Positions 25,994-33,862 of a stretch of 56,837 nt of DNA are shown here, in pieces. The stretch lies in contig JAISXG010000003.1 in NCBI GenBank assembly GCA_031270605.1, positions 1-56,837 on the forward strand, read 5' to 3'. Numbering within the stretch: the first letter of the stretch is position 1; each line of letters opens with the position of its first letter. The DNA is from Oscillospiraceae bacterium (GTDB taxonomy: Bacteria; Bacillota; Clostridia; Oscillospirales; Acutalibacteraceae). A program made the translations under genes and the position numbers. Below the pieces are notes generated by a model. It was not told the origin of the DNA. It searched no databases and worked only from the letters and a program-made list of their open reading frames with translations.

Positions 25994-26806
25994 ATGAATC
26001 AACAGGAACTCAAGCAGGCTTTTTTAGAAAACCGCCGCGTCTATGGCACACTGATCGCCTCCCCTTCGCCAAAATGGGCAGAACACGTGGCAAAAATCGG
26101 CGTGGACTTTGTTTTTATCGACTCCGAGCACATGCCCCTCGACCCCTCCGCGCGCGCATGGATGTGCCAGTGCTATAAGGCCATGAATATCGCGCCGATC
26201 GTCAGAATCCCCTACTGCAACCCCTATGACGCTTTTTTTGCCATTGAAAGCGGCGCGGTGGGCATCGTTTCGCCCTATCTTGAAACAATGGATGAGGTCG
26301 ACGCCCTCATCGGCGCGGTGAAATACCGCCCTTTAAAGGGCAAAAAGCTGCGGGATGTGCTGGCGGGGCGCGTGAGCCTTTCAGAAAAAGAATCGGCATA
26401 TCTCAGGCAATACAACAACGGCAACCTGCTGATTTTAAACATTGAGAGCGAGTTTGCGGTGAACAACATCGACGCGCTGCTCAGCCGCCCGGAGGTGGAC
26501 GCGGTGTTCATCGGCCCGCATGACCTTTCCATCAACATGGGAATCCCCGACGAATATGACAACCCTCTGTTTGAGCGGCAGATAGAAACCGTTATCAACG
26601 CCTGCCTGCGTCACAAAAAAGGCGTGGCGAACCATTATTCCGGCAGCCTTGAAAAACAGCTTTTGTGGGCAAACAAAGGCATGAATGTGGTGCTGTGGAA
26701 CGCGGACTCCATTCGCTTTACGCAGGCGCTGAGCGAAGACTTTAACAAAATTAAGGCCGAGCTTGGAGAAACCGCGGCAAAAAAGCTTAAGCACCTGTCA
26801 ATATAA
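25994..26806 (+). CDS. HpcH/HpaI-type aldolase (class II, citrate-lyase-like)
   Basis: 270 aa. The TIM-barrel family cleaves 2-keto-3-deoxy acids to pyruvate and an aldehyde, with a divalent metal. Signature stretches: VDFVFIDSEHMPLDP (~35), PIVRIPYCNPYDAFFAIESG with GIVSPYLETMDEVDAL (~75-110), metal Glu in LILNIESEFAVNN (~150) and VDAVFIGPHDLSINMGIPD (~170). The usual GAxG-[I/V] part is GAVGIVSPY. RBS AAAGGA lies upstream. Near-by cupins may share a sugar-acid pathway, but no operon link is visible because repeats and a terminator lie between. Confidence 0.92.
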   Translation: MNQQELKQAFLENRRVYGTLIASPSPKWAEHVAKIGVDFVFIDSEHMPLDPSARAWMCQCYKAMNIAPIVRIPYCNPYDAFFAIESGAVGIVSPYLETMDEVDALIGAVKYRPLKGKKLRDVLAGRVSLSEKESAYLRQYNNGNLLILNIESEFAVNNIDALLSRPEVDAVFIGPHDLSINMGIPDEYDNPLFERQIETVINACLRHKKGVANHYSGSLEKQLLWANKGMNVVLWNADSIRFTQALSEDFNKIKAELGETAAKKLKHLSI

Positions 26807-26841
26807 CTGTTCCCCTCCCTATTGTTTTTATCAAAAGCATG

Positions 26842-26879
26842 GCCGGTTTGTGCGTTTCATTTTGAAAACACAAACCGGC
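26842..26879 (+). terminator. intrinsic terminator
   Basis: Perfect 11-bp stem (26842-26852 with 26869-26879) followed by AATTTTT. Ends the aldolase transcript. Confidence 0.85.
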
Positions 26880-26919
26880 AATTTTTGCATATGATAAAAG
26901 TAAAAAGGAGGAATCATGC

Positions 26920-27549
26920 ATGAAAAATAACACAAATTCAAACCAATTGGCGGGCGCGGACTACGGCCCGGAGCCTTTTGTAACCAACCTCAAAGGAATG
27001 ACCTGCCGAAACAATTATTTTCGCAAGGCGTTGTGGACGGGTGAAAACCTGCAGATCACACTCATGTGCATTGAGCCGGGCGAAAGCATCGGGCTTGAGG
27101 TGCACCCCGATGTTGACCAGTGCCTGATTATTGAACAGGGCGTGTGCTGCGCGGTCATGGGCAACAGCAGCGACAAACTGAATCATCAGGTCCAGGCATG
27201 CGGCGGGTGCGCCGTTTGCGTGCCTGCGGGCACCTGGCACAACCTGATCAACACCGGCTGCTGCCCGCTCAAGCTCTGCGCGATCTATGCGCCTCCGGAG
27301 CACCCTGCGGGAACAGCGCAATGCACAAAGGCCGAGGCCGAGGCGGCGGAAGAAACAAAATACAAAACCCTTGCGGAGTCGAAGACGAAGCCGAACGTGC
27401 TGGCAGAGGCTGAAACAAAGAGAAAAGTCGAAGCGGCGGCAGAATCCAAAACGCGGGGTGCGGCTGAAAGCGAAGCCAAGCAAAATCTTCTCGCAGAAAG
27501 CGAAAGCAACCCCAATGTTCTGGCAGAAAGTGAGTCGGCAAAAAAATAA
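26920..27549 (+). CDS. cupin with repetitive charged tail
   Basis: 209 aa. Residues 1-130 form a cupin: ITLMCIEPGESIGLEVHPD, QCLIIEQGVCCAVMGN, CVPAGTWHNLINTG. Metal-type His residues are present (EVHPDVDQ, TWHN). From residue ~135 to the end comes a low-complexity tail of Ala/Glu/Lys/Ser with repeats of the type LAES-x-x-KPNVLAEAE and NLLAESESNPNVLAESES. This tail is unusual for cupins, probably helical or unstructured, and looks like recent expansion of a short DNA repeat. Strong AAGGAGG before ATG 26920. The stop codon touches hairpin copy 3. Confidence 0.85.
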   Translation: MKNNTNSNQLAGADYGPEPFVTNLKGMTCRNNYFRKALWTGENLQITLMCIEPGESIGLEVHPDVDQCLIIEQGVCCAVMGNSSDKLNHQVQACGGCAVCVPAGTWHNLINTGCCPLKLCAIYAPPEHPAGTAQCTKAEAEAAEETKYKTLAESKTKPNVLAEAETKRKVEAAAESKTRGAAESEAKQNLLAESESNPNVLAESESAKK

Positions 27550-27711
27550 GAACTTGTATTCACAGGCGCGGCGCATGGATTTTCGAGGGAATTTTTTGCC
27601 CGGCAAGGATGGTTTTCGCAGCCATGCTATCGCATGGCAAGGAAATCAGACGCAGTCCTGACGAGAAATTCGCCGAAAAGACGCGTGCATGCGCTTGTGA
27701 ATACAGGTTCT
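27549..27711. repeat. ~160-bp hairpin element, copy 3
   Basis: Terminal arms 27549-27569 and 27691-27711 pair over 21 bp with two G-T pairs. The inner tip is GCCATGC-tatc-GCATGGC. It begins at the stop codon of the cupin gene. Confidence 0.85.
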
Positions 27712-27726
27712 AAGGTTACCCCGGTT

Positions 27727-27767
27727 AAAAATCCCCGGCAATCCGCAATGGAGGCCGGGGATTTTTT
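27727..27767 (+). terminator. intrinsic terminator
   Basis: Perfect 13-bp stem (27727-27739 with 27754-27766), T-run at the end. Ends the cupin transcript past the repeat. The rest of the gap to 27899 shows nothing else. Confidence 0.88.
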
Positions 27768-27899
27768 CTGCTCAAACCAAACGGCTCAAATCGTCATAGC
27801 TCAAACCACCTGAGCCGGTTTCATTTCATGCTCCCGAAAATTTCCGCTCCAAAGGTATAGAATTTATCTTTTAACAGATACTTGTATCGAGGTGATATG

Positions 27900-28058
27900 A
27901 TGCAAACAGGTAAAAATCCGTTCACAACCCCGGAAATGAAGCAATATTACACATCCCTGCCACTGTTCGTGCAAGAATCCATTCAGCAAAGCGGCGTCAA
28001 GTTTGATACGGTGGAGCAACTGCAAGCCTTCGTTGACCAGCTGAATCACCGCAAATAA
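27900..28058 (+). CDS. 52-aa conserved-looking small protein
   Basis: ATG 27900 lies 7 nt after GAGG (27889-27892); a second ATG at 27897 is too close. The product starts MQTGKNPFTTPEMKQYY and continues with SLPLFVQESIQQSGVKF and TVEQLQAFVDQL. It has no signal peptide or membrane segment and is probably two or three helices. I recall similar short proteins in Clostridia without assigned function. A good ribosome site and sensible codon use support it as a real gene. Confidence 0.65.
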   Translation: MQTGKNPFTTPEMKQYYTSLPLFVQESIQQSGVKFDTVEQLQAFVDQLNHRK

Positions 28059-28119
28059 CACAAAAACGGCGCATAATCTCTTTTGATTTTTCATTTCTAT
28101 AGTATTGTTAACGCCACCC

Positions 28120-28280
28120 GGTACCCCGTAAAGTCTAAAAGCGTGCAATGGTTGCGTTGGATTTTTTCATCTGTCAAAGCAAAAGCCCGCAGAAATACTT
28201 TCTTATTACAAGGGCTGGCGACACAGACAGGAGGAAAAAGACGGCGTAAGGATTATAATCTTCAGGCGTTACGGGGTACC
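28120..28280. repeat. ~160-bp hairpin element, copy 4
   Basis: Perfect 12-bp ends GGTACCCCGTAA (28120-28131) and reverse complement (28269-28280). The core aligns without gaps to copy 2 (GGATTTTTTC, CAGAAATAC, ACACAG, GAGGAAAAAGAC), with arms CTGTC/GACAG and AGCCC/GGGCT in place of GGGC/GCCC and GCTTTTT/AAAAAGC. It ends 12 bp from the stop of the FAD gene. Confidence 0.85.
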
Positions 28281-28291
28281 AGTACTCTGCG

Positions 28292-29563
28292 TCAGTTAAA
28301 ACGGCCTATAGCAAGCACCGCGCCGTTTTCGGTGAGCGCATTTTGCAGGGCACTCACGCATATCTTTCTGACTTCTGTTTTTTCTGCCGAAGCGAAGGCA
28401 CATGCCATTCCCGCGGCCTGCCCCGTCATAGCGCAGGTCGTCATGACCCTTGCGGACGAAAGCGCAAGCTGGTCGGCCGAAAGGCAGCGGCCCGCCATCA
28501 TCAAATTTTTACCGTCCCGGGCGATCAGGCAGCGCAGGGGGATGTGGTAGGGCGGCACGGCGAGTTCATCCTTCGGCAAAATATAGGTGCGCTTGTCATC
28601 GTCCGGGCTGTGGCCGTCAAGGCAATAATAGCCCACGGCGACGGCGTCCCCGAATTGACGCCCCTTCCGCAAATCGTCGACCGCGAGCACACAGTCGCCG
28701 AGAATACGCGCCCCCTCACGAATACCGATGATAGGAGAACAGCGGTCGAACATCCATTCCCGCCCCTCGACTGTTTTGAAATATTCCGTGACTTGCAAGG
28801 CGCGCTTGCGTGCGAAGATTTCCGCGGCGGTGAGGCTTTCTGTATCGGTCGCGTCAAATTTGGGGATTTTGACTTTGATTGCGTTGCCTCCCGGGCCGTT
28901 TGGCCAAATGCTTGTCATGGGCAGCTCGTCCTGATCTTTTATGCGCGCAAGCAGGCCTTCGGGCACGCATTGCGCGCTTGTTTGGTGGCGCACAAAAAAC
29001 ATCTCAGACATAGGCAGCTGCATCCCGTCCGATTCACGCCCTTTCATCACGCGAAAACCGGCCGCGCGGGCCACGCAGGCATCGCCCGTGCAGTCGATAA
29101 CATAGCCCGCGCCAATTGCCTGCATGCCGGAGGGACCGCTGATGATGAGATGGGTAATTTGCCCGTCTTCAACAATGCAGTCTGCGACGCGCGTGTGGTA
29201 AAGCAGCCTGACCTGATATTTTTCAAGCAGCGAGTTCAGCACAAAGGGCAGCAGCTCGTGGTTGAATTTACGGTTGTCTTTCGGGTAGGGCGTATAGGGT
29301 CCGATTGCATGGAGTGTTTCGAGCATCGCCGAAATTTCGTCAAACACCGCGCCCTGTCCGGCGTTTTCGCCGCAAAAGGCCGCCACCCCGCCGGAGGTCG
29401 CGTTGCCGCCGGGAATACCGAAGCGCTCAACCAAAATAACCGAAGCGCCGTGTTTTGCCGCTGCAATTGCCGCGCAAACGCCCGCAATGCCGCCGCCGGC
29501 CACCGCGATATCGCAGGAGTAGGCAAGCTCGATGTTTTTTGTGTATGTAACAGAATTTTGCAA
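28292..29563 (-). CDS. FAD-dependent oxidoreductase (FAD_oxidored type)
   Basis: 423 aa from TTG 29563, which has AGGTGA 6 nt upstream. The frame is open to 29809, but that would run through the divergent gene, so the long form is rejected. N-terminal FAD-binding fold: CDIAVAGGGIAGVCAAIAAA, then ILVERFGIPGGNATSG. Mid-protein GYVIDCTGDACVARAAGF and C-terminal MMAGRCLSADQLALSSARVM with TGQAAGMACAFA complete the PF12831-like pattern. Substrate unknown; relatives often lie with sugar-degradation genes. Divergent from a paralogue at 29655; 90 bp are shared for promoters. Confidence 0.87.
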   Translation of the reverse strand: MQNSVTYTKNIELAYSCDIAVAGGGIAGVCAAIAAAKHGASVILVERFGIPGGNATSGGVAAFCGENAGQGAVFDEISAMLETLHAIGPYTPYPKDNRKFNHELLPFVLNSLLEKYQVRLLYHTRVADCIVEDGQITHLIISGPSGMQAIGAGYVIDCTGDACVARAAGFRVMKGRESDGMQLPMSEMFFVRHQTSAQCVPEGLLARIKDQDELPMTSIWPNGPGGNAIKVKIPKFDATDTESLTAAEIFARKRALQVTEYFKTVEGREWMFDRCSPIIGIREGARILGDCVLAVDDLRKGRQFGDAVAVGYYCLDGHSPDDDKRTYILPKDELAVPPYHIPLRCLIARDGKNLMMAGRCLSADQLALSSARVMTTCAMTGQAAGMACAFASAEKTEVRKICVSALQNALTENGAVLAIGRFN

Positions 29564-29654
29564 AAAAGTCACCTGCCAGTCTTTTAAAATTATCAAAAAT
29601 AGTATAACATAAAACAGAGATTGAAACAACAGAACGACGAAAGGGTTGATTCTT

Positions 29655-31373
29655 ATGAGAGATGTCATGCATCGCACAGATTTATGTATTGTGGGCGGAG
29701 GGCTTTCGGGTGTGTGCGCCGCGATTGCCGCCGCGCGGCGGGGCGCGAGGGTTGTGCTCATGCACGACAGGCCTGTGCTCGGCGGCAACTGCTCAAGCGA
29801 AATCCGCATGTGGGTGTGCGGCGCACATGGCGATAATATGAAAGAAACGGGTATTCTGGAGGAGATCCAGCTTGAAAACCTGCGCAGGAACCCCGCGATG
29901 CATTACCAGCTTTGGGACAGTGTGCTGTTTGAAAAAGTCAAGGCTGAAAAAAACATCACGCTGTTGCTCAATTGCTCGTGCAATGACGCATCCATGCGCG
30001 AAAACCGCATTGAGAGCGTCAAGGGCTGGCAGGGTACGGCCGAAACATGGCACACGGTGCATGCCGCATATTTTATGGATTGCTCGGGGGACTCGGTTCT
30101 CGCCCCGCTGACAGGCGCGCTGCACAGGGCCGGCCGGGAGGCGGGAAGCGAGTTTCAGGAGAGTATTCCGCCCGGGGCGGCGGATAAAAAGACAATGGGC
30201 ATGAGCTGCCTGTTTCAAATCCGCGAGACAGACCGTCCGCAAAAATTCATTCCTCCCGACTGGGCTTATGTTTATCAAACAGACGAAGACCTGCCCTTCA
30301 AAGGGCACAGCCTGAACACAAATTTTTGGTGGATCGAGCTGGGCGGCGACCGGGATTCGATCCATGACACAGAGGAGCTGCGCGACGAGCTGCTGAAAAT
30401 CGCGCTCGGCGTGTGGGACCACATCAAAAACCGCGGCGGGCACGGCGCGGAGCGTTATGTGCTTGAATGGCTCGGCTTTTTGCCCGGCAAGCGTGAGAGC
30501 CGGCGCTATATCGGCGACTATATCATGACGCAGAATGATGTGGAGGCAGAGGGGCGTTTTCCGGACACGGTTGCCTATGGCGGTTGGAGCATGGACGACC
30601 ATTTTCCCGAAGGCTTTTATTACACCGCGGGGCATCCGACGATTTATCACCCCGCGCCCTCGCCCTACGGCATCCCTTACCGCTGTTTGTATTCGGCCAA
30701 TATTGAAAACCTCTTTTTTGCCGGGCGAAACATCAGCGTGACCCATGCCGCGCTCAGCTCCACGCGCGTGATGGCGACCTGCGCCCTGTTGGGGCAGGCG
30801 GCGGGCACTGCCGCGGCAATCGCCGTGCGCGAAGGGGTTTCGCCGCGCGGCGTTTATGAATCCCACACCGGTGCTTTGCAGGCCATGCTGATGGAGGATG
30901 ATTGCTGGCTGCCCTGGCACACGCAGCAGATTTCGGAGGTTATGAAAGCCGCGCGGATCGAAGCAGGCGGGTCAGGGGCGGAAAACCTCAGAAACGGCGC
31001 TGACAGGGTGATTGGCGAAGATGAAAACGCGTGGCGCTGCCGCGCGGGCGACGAGGTTTGTTTTTTCTTTGATGGTGAACGGCAAATAAGGCGGGTCCGC
31101 CTTGTGTTCGACAGCGATTTGAATGACCGCAAAAAAATGCCCGCGCGTTACCCATTGGGGGAATATCACGCCGCTTTGCCGCCGTGCCTTGTGAAGGAAT
31201 ATGTTTTGGAGGCAAGAACCGGCTCCGCGTGGCAGATTCTTGCGCATGAAACAAACAACTGCAGGCGGCTTCAGAAATATGCGGTGGATGTGTGCGCGGA
31301 CGCGCTGCGGCTGCGGGTGATCGCCTCGCACGGCGCACAGGAATTCAGGGTGTTTTCTGTTTATGCAGAATAA
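29655..31373 (+). CDS. FAD-dependent oxidoreductase with C-terminal beta domain
   Basis: 572 aa from ATG 29655 (AAAGGG 9 nt upstream; TTG 29646 is too close). FAD fold: DLCIVGGGLSGVCAAIAAAR, then PVLGGNCSSEIRMWVCGAHG, a signature I associate with this family in glycan-degrading bacteria. Later FMDCSGDSVLAPLTGA and FFAGRNISVTHAALSSTRVM with LLGQAAGTAAAIA. Residues ~450-572 form an extra domain (VCFFFDGERQIRRVRLVF) that resembles a carbohydrate-binding or discoidin-like fold. Paralogue of the divergent gene at 28292. No signal peptide. Substrate unknown. Confidence 0.87.
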   Translation: MRDVMHRTDLCIVGGGLSGVCAAIAAARRGARVVLMHDRPVLGGNCSSEIRMWVCGAHGDNMKETGILEEIQLENLRRNPAMHYQLWDSVLFEKVKAEKNITLLLNCSCNDASMRENRIESVKGWQGTAETWHTVHAAYFMDCSGDSVLAPLTGALHRAGREAGSEFQESIPPGAADKKTMGMSCLFQIRETDRPQKFIPPDWAYVYQTDEDLPFKGHSLNTNFWWIELGGDRDSIHDTEELRDELLKIALGVWDHIKNRGGHGAERYVLEWLGFLPGKRESRRYIGDYIMTQNDVEAEGRFPDTVAYGGWSMDDHFPEGFYYTAGHPTIYHPAPSPYGIPYRCLYSANIENLFFAGRNISVTHAALSSTRVMATCALLGQAAGTAAAIAVREGVSPRGVYESHTGALQAMLMEDDCWLPWHTQQISEVMKAARIEAGGSGAENLRNGADRVIGEDENAWRCRAGDEVCFFFDGERQIRRVRLVFDSDLNDRKKMPARYPLGEYHAALPPCLVKEYVLEARTGSAWQILAHETNNCRRLQKYAVDVCADALRLRVIASHGAQEFRVFSVYAE

Positions 31374-31375
31374 AA

Positions 31376-31423
31376 AAACAAGCGTCCTGTCTGCGATAGG
31401 TACCGCAGACAGGATGCTTGTTT
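31376..31423 (+). terminator. intrinsic terminator
   Basis: 20-bp stem with one G-T pair (31376-31395 with 31404-31423), starting 3 bp past the stop of the FAD gene. Confidence 0.88.
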
Positions 31424-31457
31424 GGTTCAGTCCACTTTTACATTTTTGTTCTTTTCT

Positions 31458-31510
31458 TTTAGAGAGTGTTTACACGAGATGGATTAGGCCTTGTTTAAAA
31501 ACTCTCTAAA
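31458..31510. repeat. short palindromic remnant of hairpin family
   Basis: TTTAGAGAGT (31458-31467) and ACTCTCTAAA (31501-31510) with little between. The left end TTTAGAGAGTGTTTACAC resembles the ends of the copies at 25746 and 37176. It is probably a copy with an internal deletion. Confidence 0.5.
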
Positions 31511-31522
31511 GCTAAACAAAAA

Positions 31523-31548
31523 GAACCGCCCTGAGGCAGCTCTTTTTA
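31523..31548 (-). terminator. terminator of small basic protein gene
   Basis: 8-bp stem with G-T pairs (31523-31530 with 31535-31542), 4-nt loop; T-rich on the minus strand after the stem. Confidence 0.5.
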
Positions 31549-31565
31549 TGGTTTGAAAAGAGGGC

Positions 31566-31751
31566 TTATTGTATCACGCTTGAAATACCGTCGAGGACGT
31601 TTTCAACTGTCTGTGCGGCTTTCATAGCGGTCTTCTTGATTTTTCTTTTGCTTCCCCGTTTGCCTGACATCGAGCTGATTACGGCAATGGTGCCGCCGAT
31701 GGCCGCCACCGCGCCCATACCCTTCATAACGCTTTGTGTTTTCTTTGTCAT
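31566..31751 (-). CDS. 61-aa small basic membrane-type protein
   Basis: ATG 31751 has AAGGAAAGGA upstream and is preferred over a start at 31874 without a site. The product has a short basic N-terminus (MTKKTQSVMKG), a hydrophobic stretch (MGAVAAIGGTIAVISSM), a Lys/Arg-rich segment (SGKRGSKRKIKKTAMKA) and a helix (AQTVENVLDGISSVIQ). It resembles YtxH-like or stress-induced small proteins in layout, but no family can be named. Confidence 0.7.
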   Translation of the reverse strand: MTKKTQSVMKGMGAVAAIGGTIAVISSMSGKRGSKRKIKKTAMKAAQTVENVLDGISSVIQ

Positions 31752-32363
31752 AGAATCATTCCTTTCCTTGTTTGCGTTGCTTTTGAGCGAATGCTTTTTG
31801 CAACTGATTATATAATCACAGCGCACCTGAATTTTATGCCGGATCCAAATAAAAAAACAAATAAAATCAGCCAAGGAAGGGCGCGTGAGTCTTTGGCAAT
31901 TTTATCGGCTCGAATTTGCGTGCTTGAGCAGAAAAGCACCGGCCGCGCTTTTTCAGGTGTCAAGCATAGTTTGCCCCTTATTTTAGAATTATTCGCAAGG
32001 GAAAAACTTCCAAGCACAATACTGCGAAATCAGCAAAACCAACAAACGGAGGTTTATTAAATAAAGAAAAATTAATAAAATTACCTCTCGTATTCACTTT
32101 GCCGCTGTGCTATACTATATCAAATCAGCAGACAAATGGGGAGTTTGTGCAAAAAGAGTGTTTTTATCGAGAAGTTTTGTGTTTTTGCATAATATCGTCA
32201 ATAAACATGAAAATAAAATCACTGCGTTGCAAAGGATTTAAGGAATCACTGATGAAATCGAAAGCCGACGTTAAGGCAAATCTTTTTTCGTCATATCGCC
32301 GACCCTGATTTCATCAGCGGTTATTTAATGTTCCCGTTTTGTGTGAAAGGAAGCGTTTTAATA
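31752..32363. other. gene-free region upstream of pdxK
   Basis: About 610 bp without a supported gene. It has an 11-bp inverted repeat CTGATGAAATC (32249-32259 with 32307-32317) enclosing ~50 bp and a possible -10 TATACT near 32110. The ribosome site GAAAGGA for pdxK is at ~32345. The palindrome is not clearly related to the 160-bp family. Confidence 0.5.
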
Positions 32364-33215
32364 ATGGAAAGACAAAAAAGAGTTGCCGCGATTCACGATA
32401 TTTCAGGTTTCGGCAAATGCTCGCTGACCGTTGCGCTGCCGATTATTTCGGCCGCGGGCGTTGAGTGCACCTGCATGCCCACCGCCGTGCTCTCAACCCA
32501 CACGGGCGGCTTTACGGGCTTCACCTACCGCGACCTCACAGAGGACATGCGCCCGATTACAGACCATTGGCAGTCGCTTGAGCTCAAGTTTGACGCGATT
32601 TACAGCGGTTTTTTGGGTTCGTTTGACCAGATAGAAATCGTGAAAGAATTTTATGATAAATTCAAAACCGAAGACAATATTATTCTTGCCGACCCCGCCA
32701 TGGCGGACAACGGCAAGATGTATACAATTTTCGACATGGCCTTTGCCGCCGAAATGGCATCGCTTTGCGCGAAGGCGGACATTGTTGTGCCGAATTTCAC
32801 AGAAGCCGTTTTCATGCTCGGCGAGGAGTTTGTGGAAGGGCCGTATTCACAGGAATATGTCGAGGGGCTGATGAAGCGCCTCGCCGGCCTCGGCCCCAGG
32901 CAGGTCGTGCTCACCGGCGTGTATTTTGACGACAAAAAGCTCGGCGCCGCAACCTATGACAAAACCACCGGCGAGGTTTCTTATGCCTTTGCCGAAAAAA
33001 TTGAAGGGTATTATCACGGCACGGGGGATGTGTATGCCAGCGCCCTGCTTTCCGCCTTGCTCAATAAAAAGACGCTGGCCGAAGCCGCGGCTGTCGCGGT
33101 GAATTTCACGCGTGAGAGCATTATGAGAACCAAAAACGCGGGAACGGACATCCGCTTCGGGGTGGACTTTGAGCGCGGACTGCCGCAGCTGATGAAGGAC
33201 CTTGATCTTGCATGA
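32364..33215 (+). CDS. pdxK: pyridoxamine/pyridoxal kinase
   Basis: 283 aa from ATG 32364; the longer frame to 32328 lacks a site. The ribokinase-like family phosphorylates pyridoxine, pyridoxamine and pyridoxal in PLP salvage. N-terminal AAIHDISGFGKCSLTVALP is the PdxK/PdxY-type start. VLSTHTGGFTGFTYRDLTED, ADPAMADNGKMY, VVPNFTEAVFMLGE and the anion hole with catalytic Asp YYHGTGDVYASALLSALL are all visible. It overlaps trmL by 4 bp (ATGA), so the two are coupled. Confidence 0.9.
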   Translation: MERQKRVAAIHDISGFGKCSLTVALPIISAAGVECTCMPTAVLSTHTGGFTGFTYRDLTEDMRPITDHWQSLELKFDAIYSGFLGSFDQIEIVKEFYDKFKTEDNIILADPAMADNGKMYTIFDMAFAAEMASLCAKADIVVPNFTEAVFMLGEEFVEGPYSQEYVEGLMKRLAGLGPRQVVLTGVYFDDKKLGAATYDKTTGEVSYAFAEKIEGYYHGTGDVYASALLSALLNKKTLAEAAAVAVNFTRESIMRTKNAGTDIRFGVDFERGLPQLMKDLDLA

Positions 33216-33712
33216 GTGAGCTGAACATTGTGCTTGTGGAGCCTGAAATCCCCCAAAACACGGGCAATGTGGCGCGCACCTGCGCCGCTACCGGGGCGCG
33301 GCTGCACCTTGTTGAGCCGATGGGCTTTCGGGTGGACGACACAAAGCTCAAGCGCGCCGGGCTCGACTATTGGCATTTGCTTGACATCACCTATTATGCG
33401 TCGCTTGACTACTTTTTTGCCAAAAACGCGGGCAAAAATTTTTATTATTTCACCACGAAGGCGCGGCGGACCCATGCGGACGTTGCCTACCCTGACGGCG
33501 CCTATCTTGTGTTTGGCAAAGAAACAAAGGGGCTGCCCGAGGAGCTGCTGGCACAAAACCCCGACACCTGTGTGAGAATCCCCATGTTTTCAGAGGCAAG
33601 AAGCCTGAATCTCTCTAACAGCGTGGCGGTGGGGGTGTATGAGGCCCTGCGCCAATGGGGCTTTCCCTCACTGAGCCAAAAGGGCAGTTTGCACAACCTC
33701 TCATGGGACTGA
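33212..33712 (+). CDS. trmL: tRNA (cytidine/uridine-34-2'-O)-methyltransferase
   Basis: 166 aa, normal length for the single-domain SPOUT methyltransferase TrmL (YibK). It methylates the ribose of the wobble base in tRNA(Leu). Start MSELNIVLVEPEIPQNTGNV and ARTCAATGARLHLVEPMGF are diagnostic; the knot region is DGAYLVFGKETKGLPEELL, IPMFSEARSLNLSNSVAVGVYEAL. Second gene after pdxK with a 4-bp overlap. Confidence 0.95.
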   Translation: MSELNIVLVEPEIPQNTGNVARTCAATGARLHLVEPMGFRVDDTKLKRAGLDYWHLLDITYYASLDYFFAKNAGKNFYYFTTKARRTHADVAYPDGAYLVFGKETKGLPEELLAQNPDTCVRIPMFSEARSLNLSNSVAVGVYEALRQWGFPSLSQKGSLHNLSWD

Positions 33713-33785
33713 CGCCGGCAGAACCGCTTTTTTCTTCATGGTAACTATAATCTGTGCACCAGAACTACGCGGTATTTATCAATCT

Positions 33786-33848
33786 TCAAAACAAACGGCA
33801 GCCCTGACCGCGAGGCCATGAGCTGCCGTTTGTTTTGAAACATATGAA
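33786..33848. terminator. bidirectional terminator
   Basis: Perfect 17-bp stem (33786-33802 with 33832-33848) between the convergent trmL and CBS-protein genes; A/T-rich outer arms. Confidence 0.85.
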
Positions 33849-33862
33849 AAAAATTGCTTGCG

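Noticed and set aside
29564..29809. N-terminal extension of the minus-strand FAD oxidoreductase
   Set aside because: It would overlap the divergent gene and its promoter; a good ribosome site fits TTG 29563.
29793..30920. 375-aa minus-strand frame opposite the FAD oxidoreductase
   Set aside because: Shadow frame; the + strand has clear FAD motifs over its whole length.
32249..32317. Further member of the 160-bp hairpin family
   Set aside because: Only about 70 bp long and without the ACACAG and CAGAAA motifs; kept as an unrelated palindrome.
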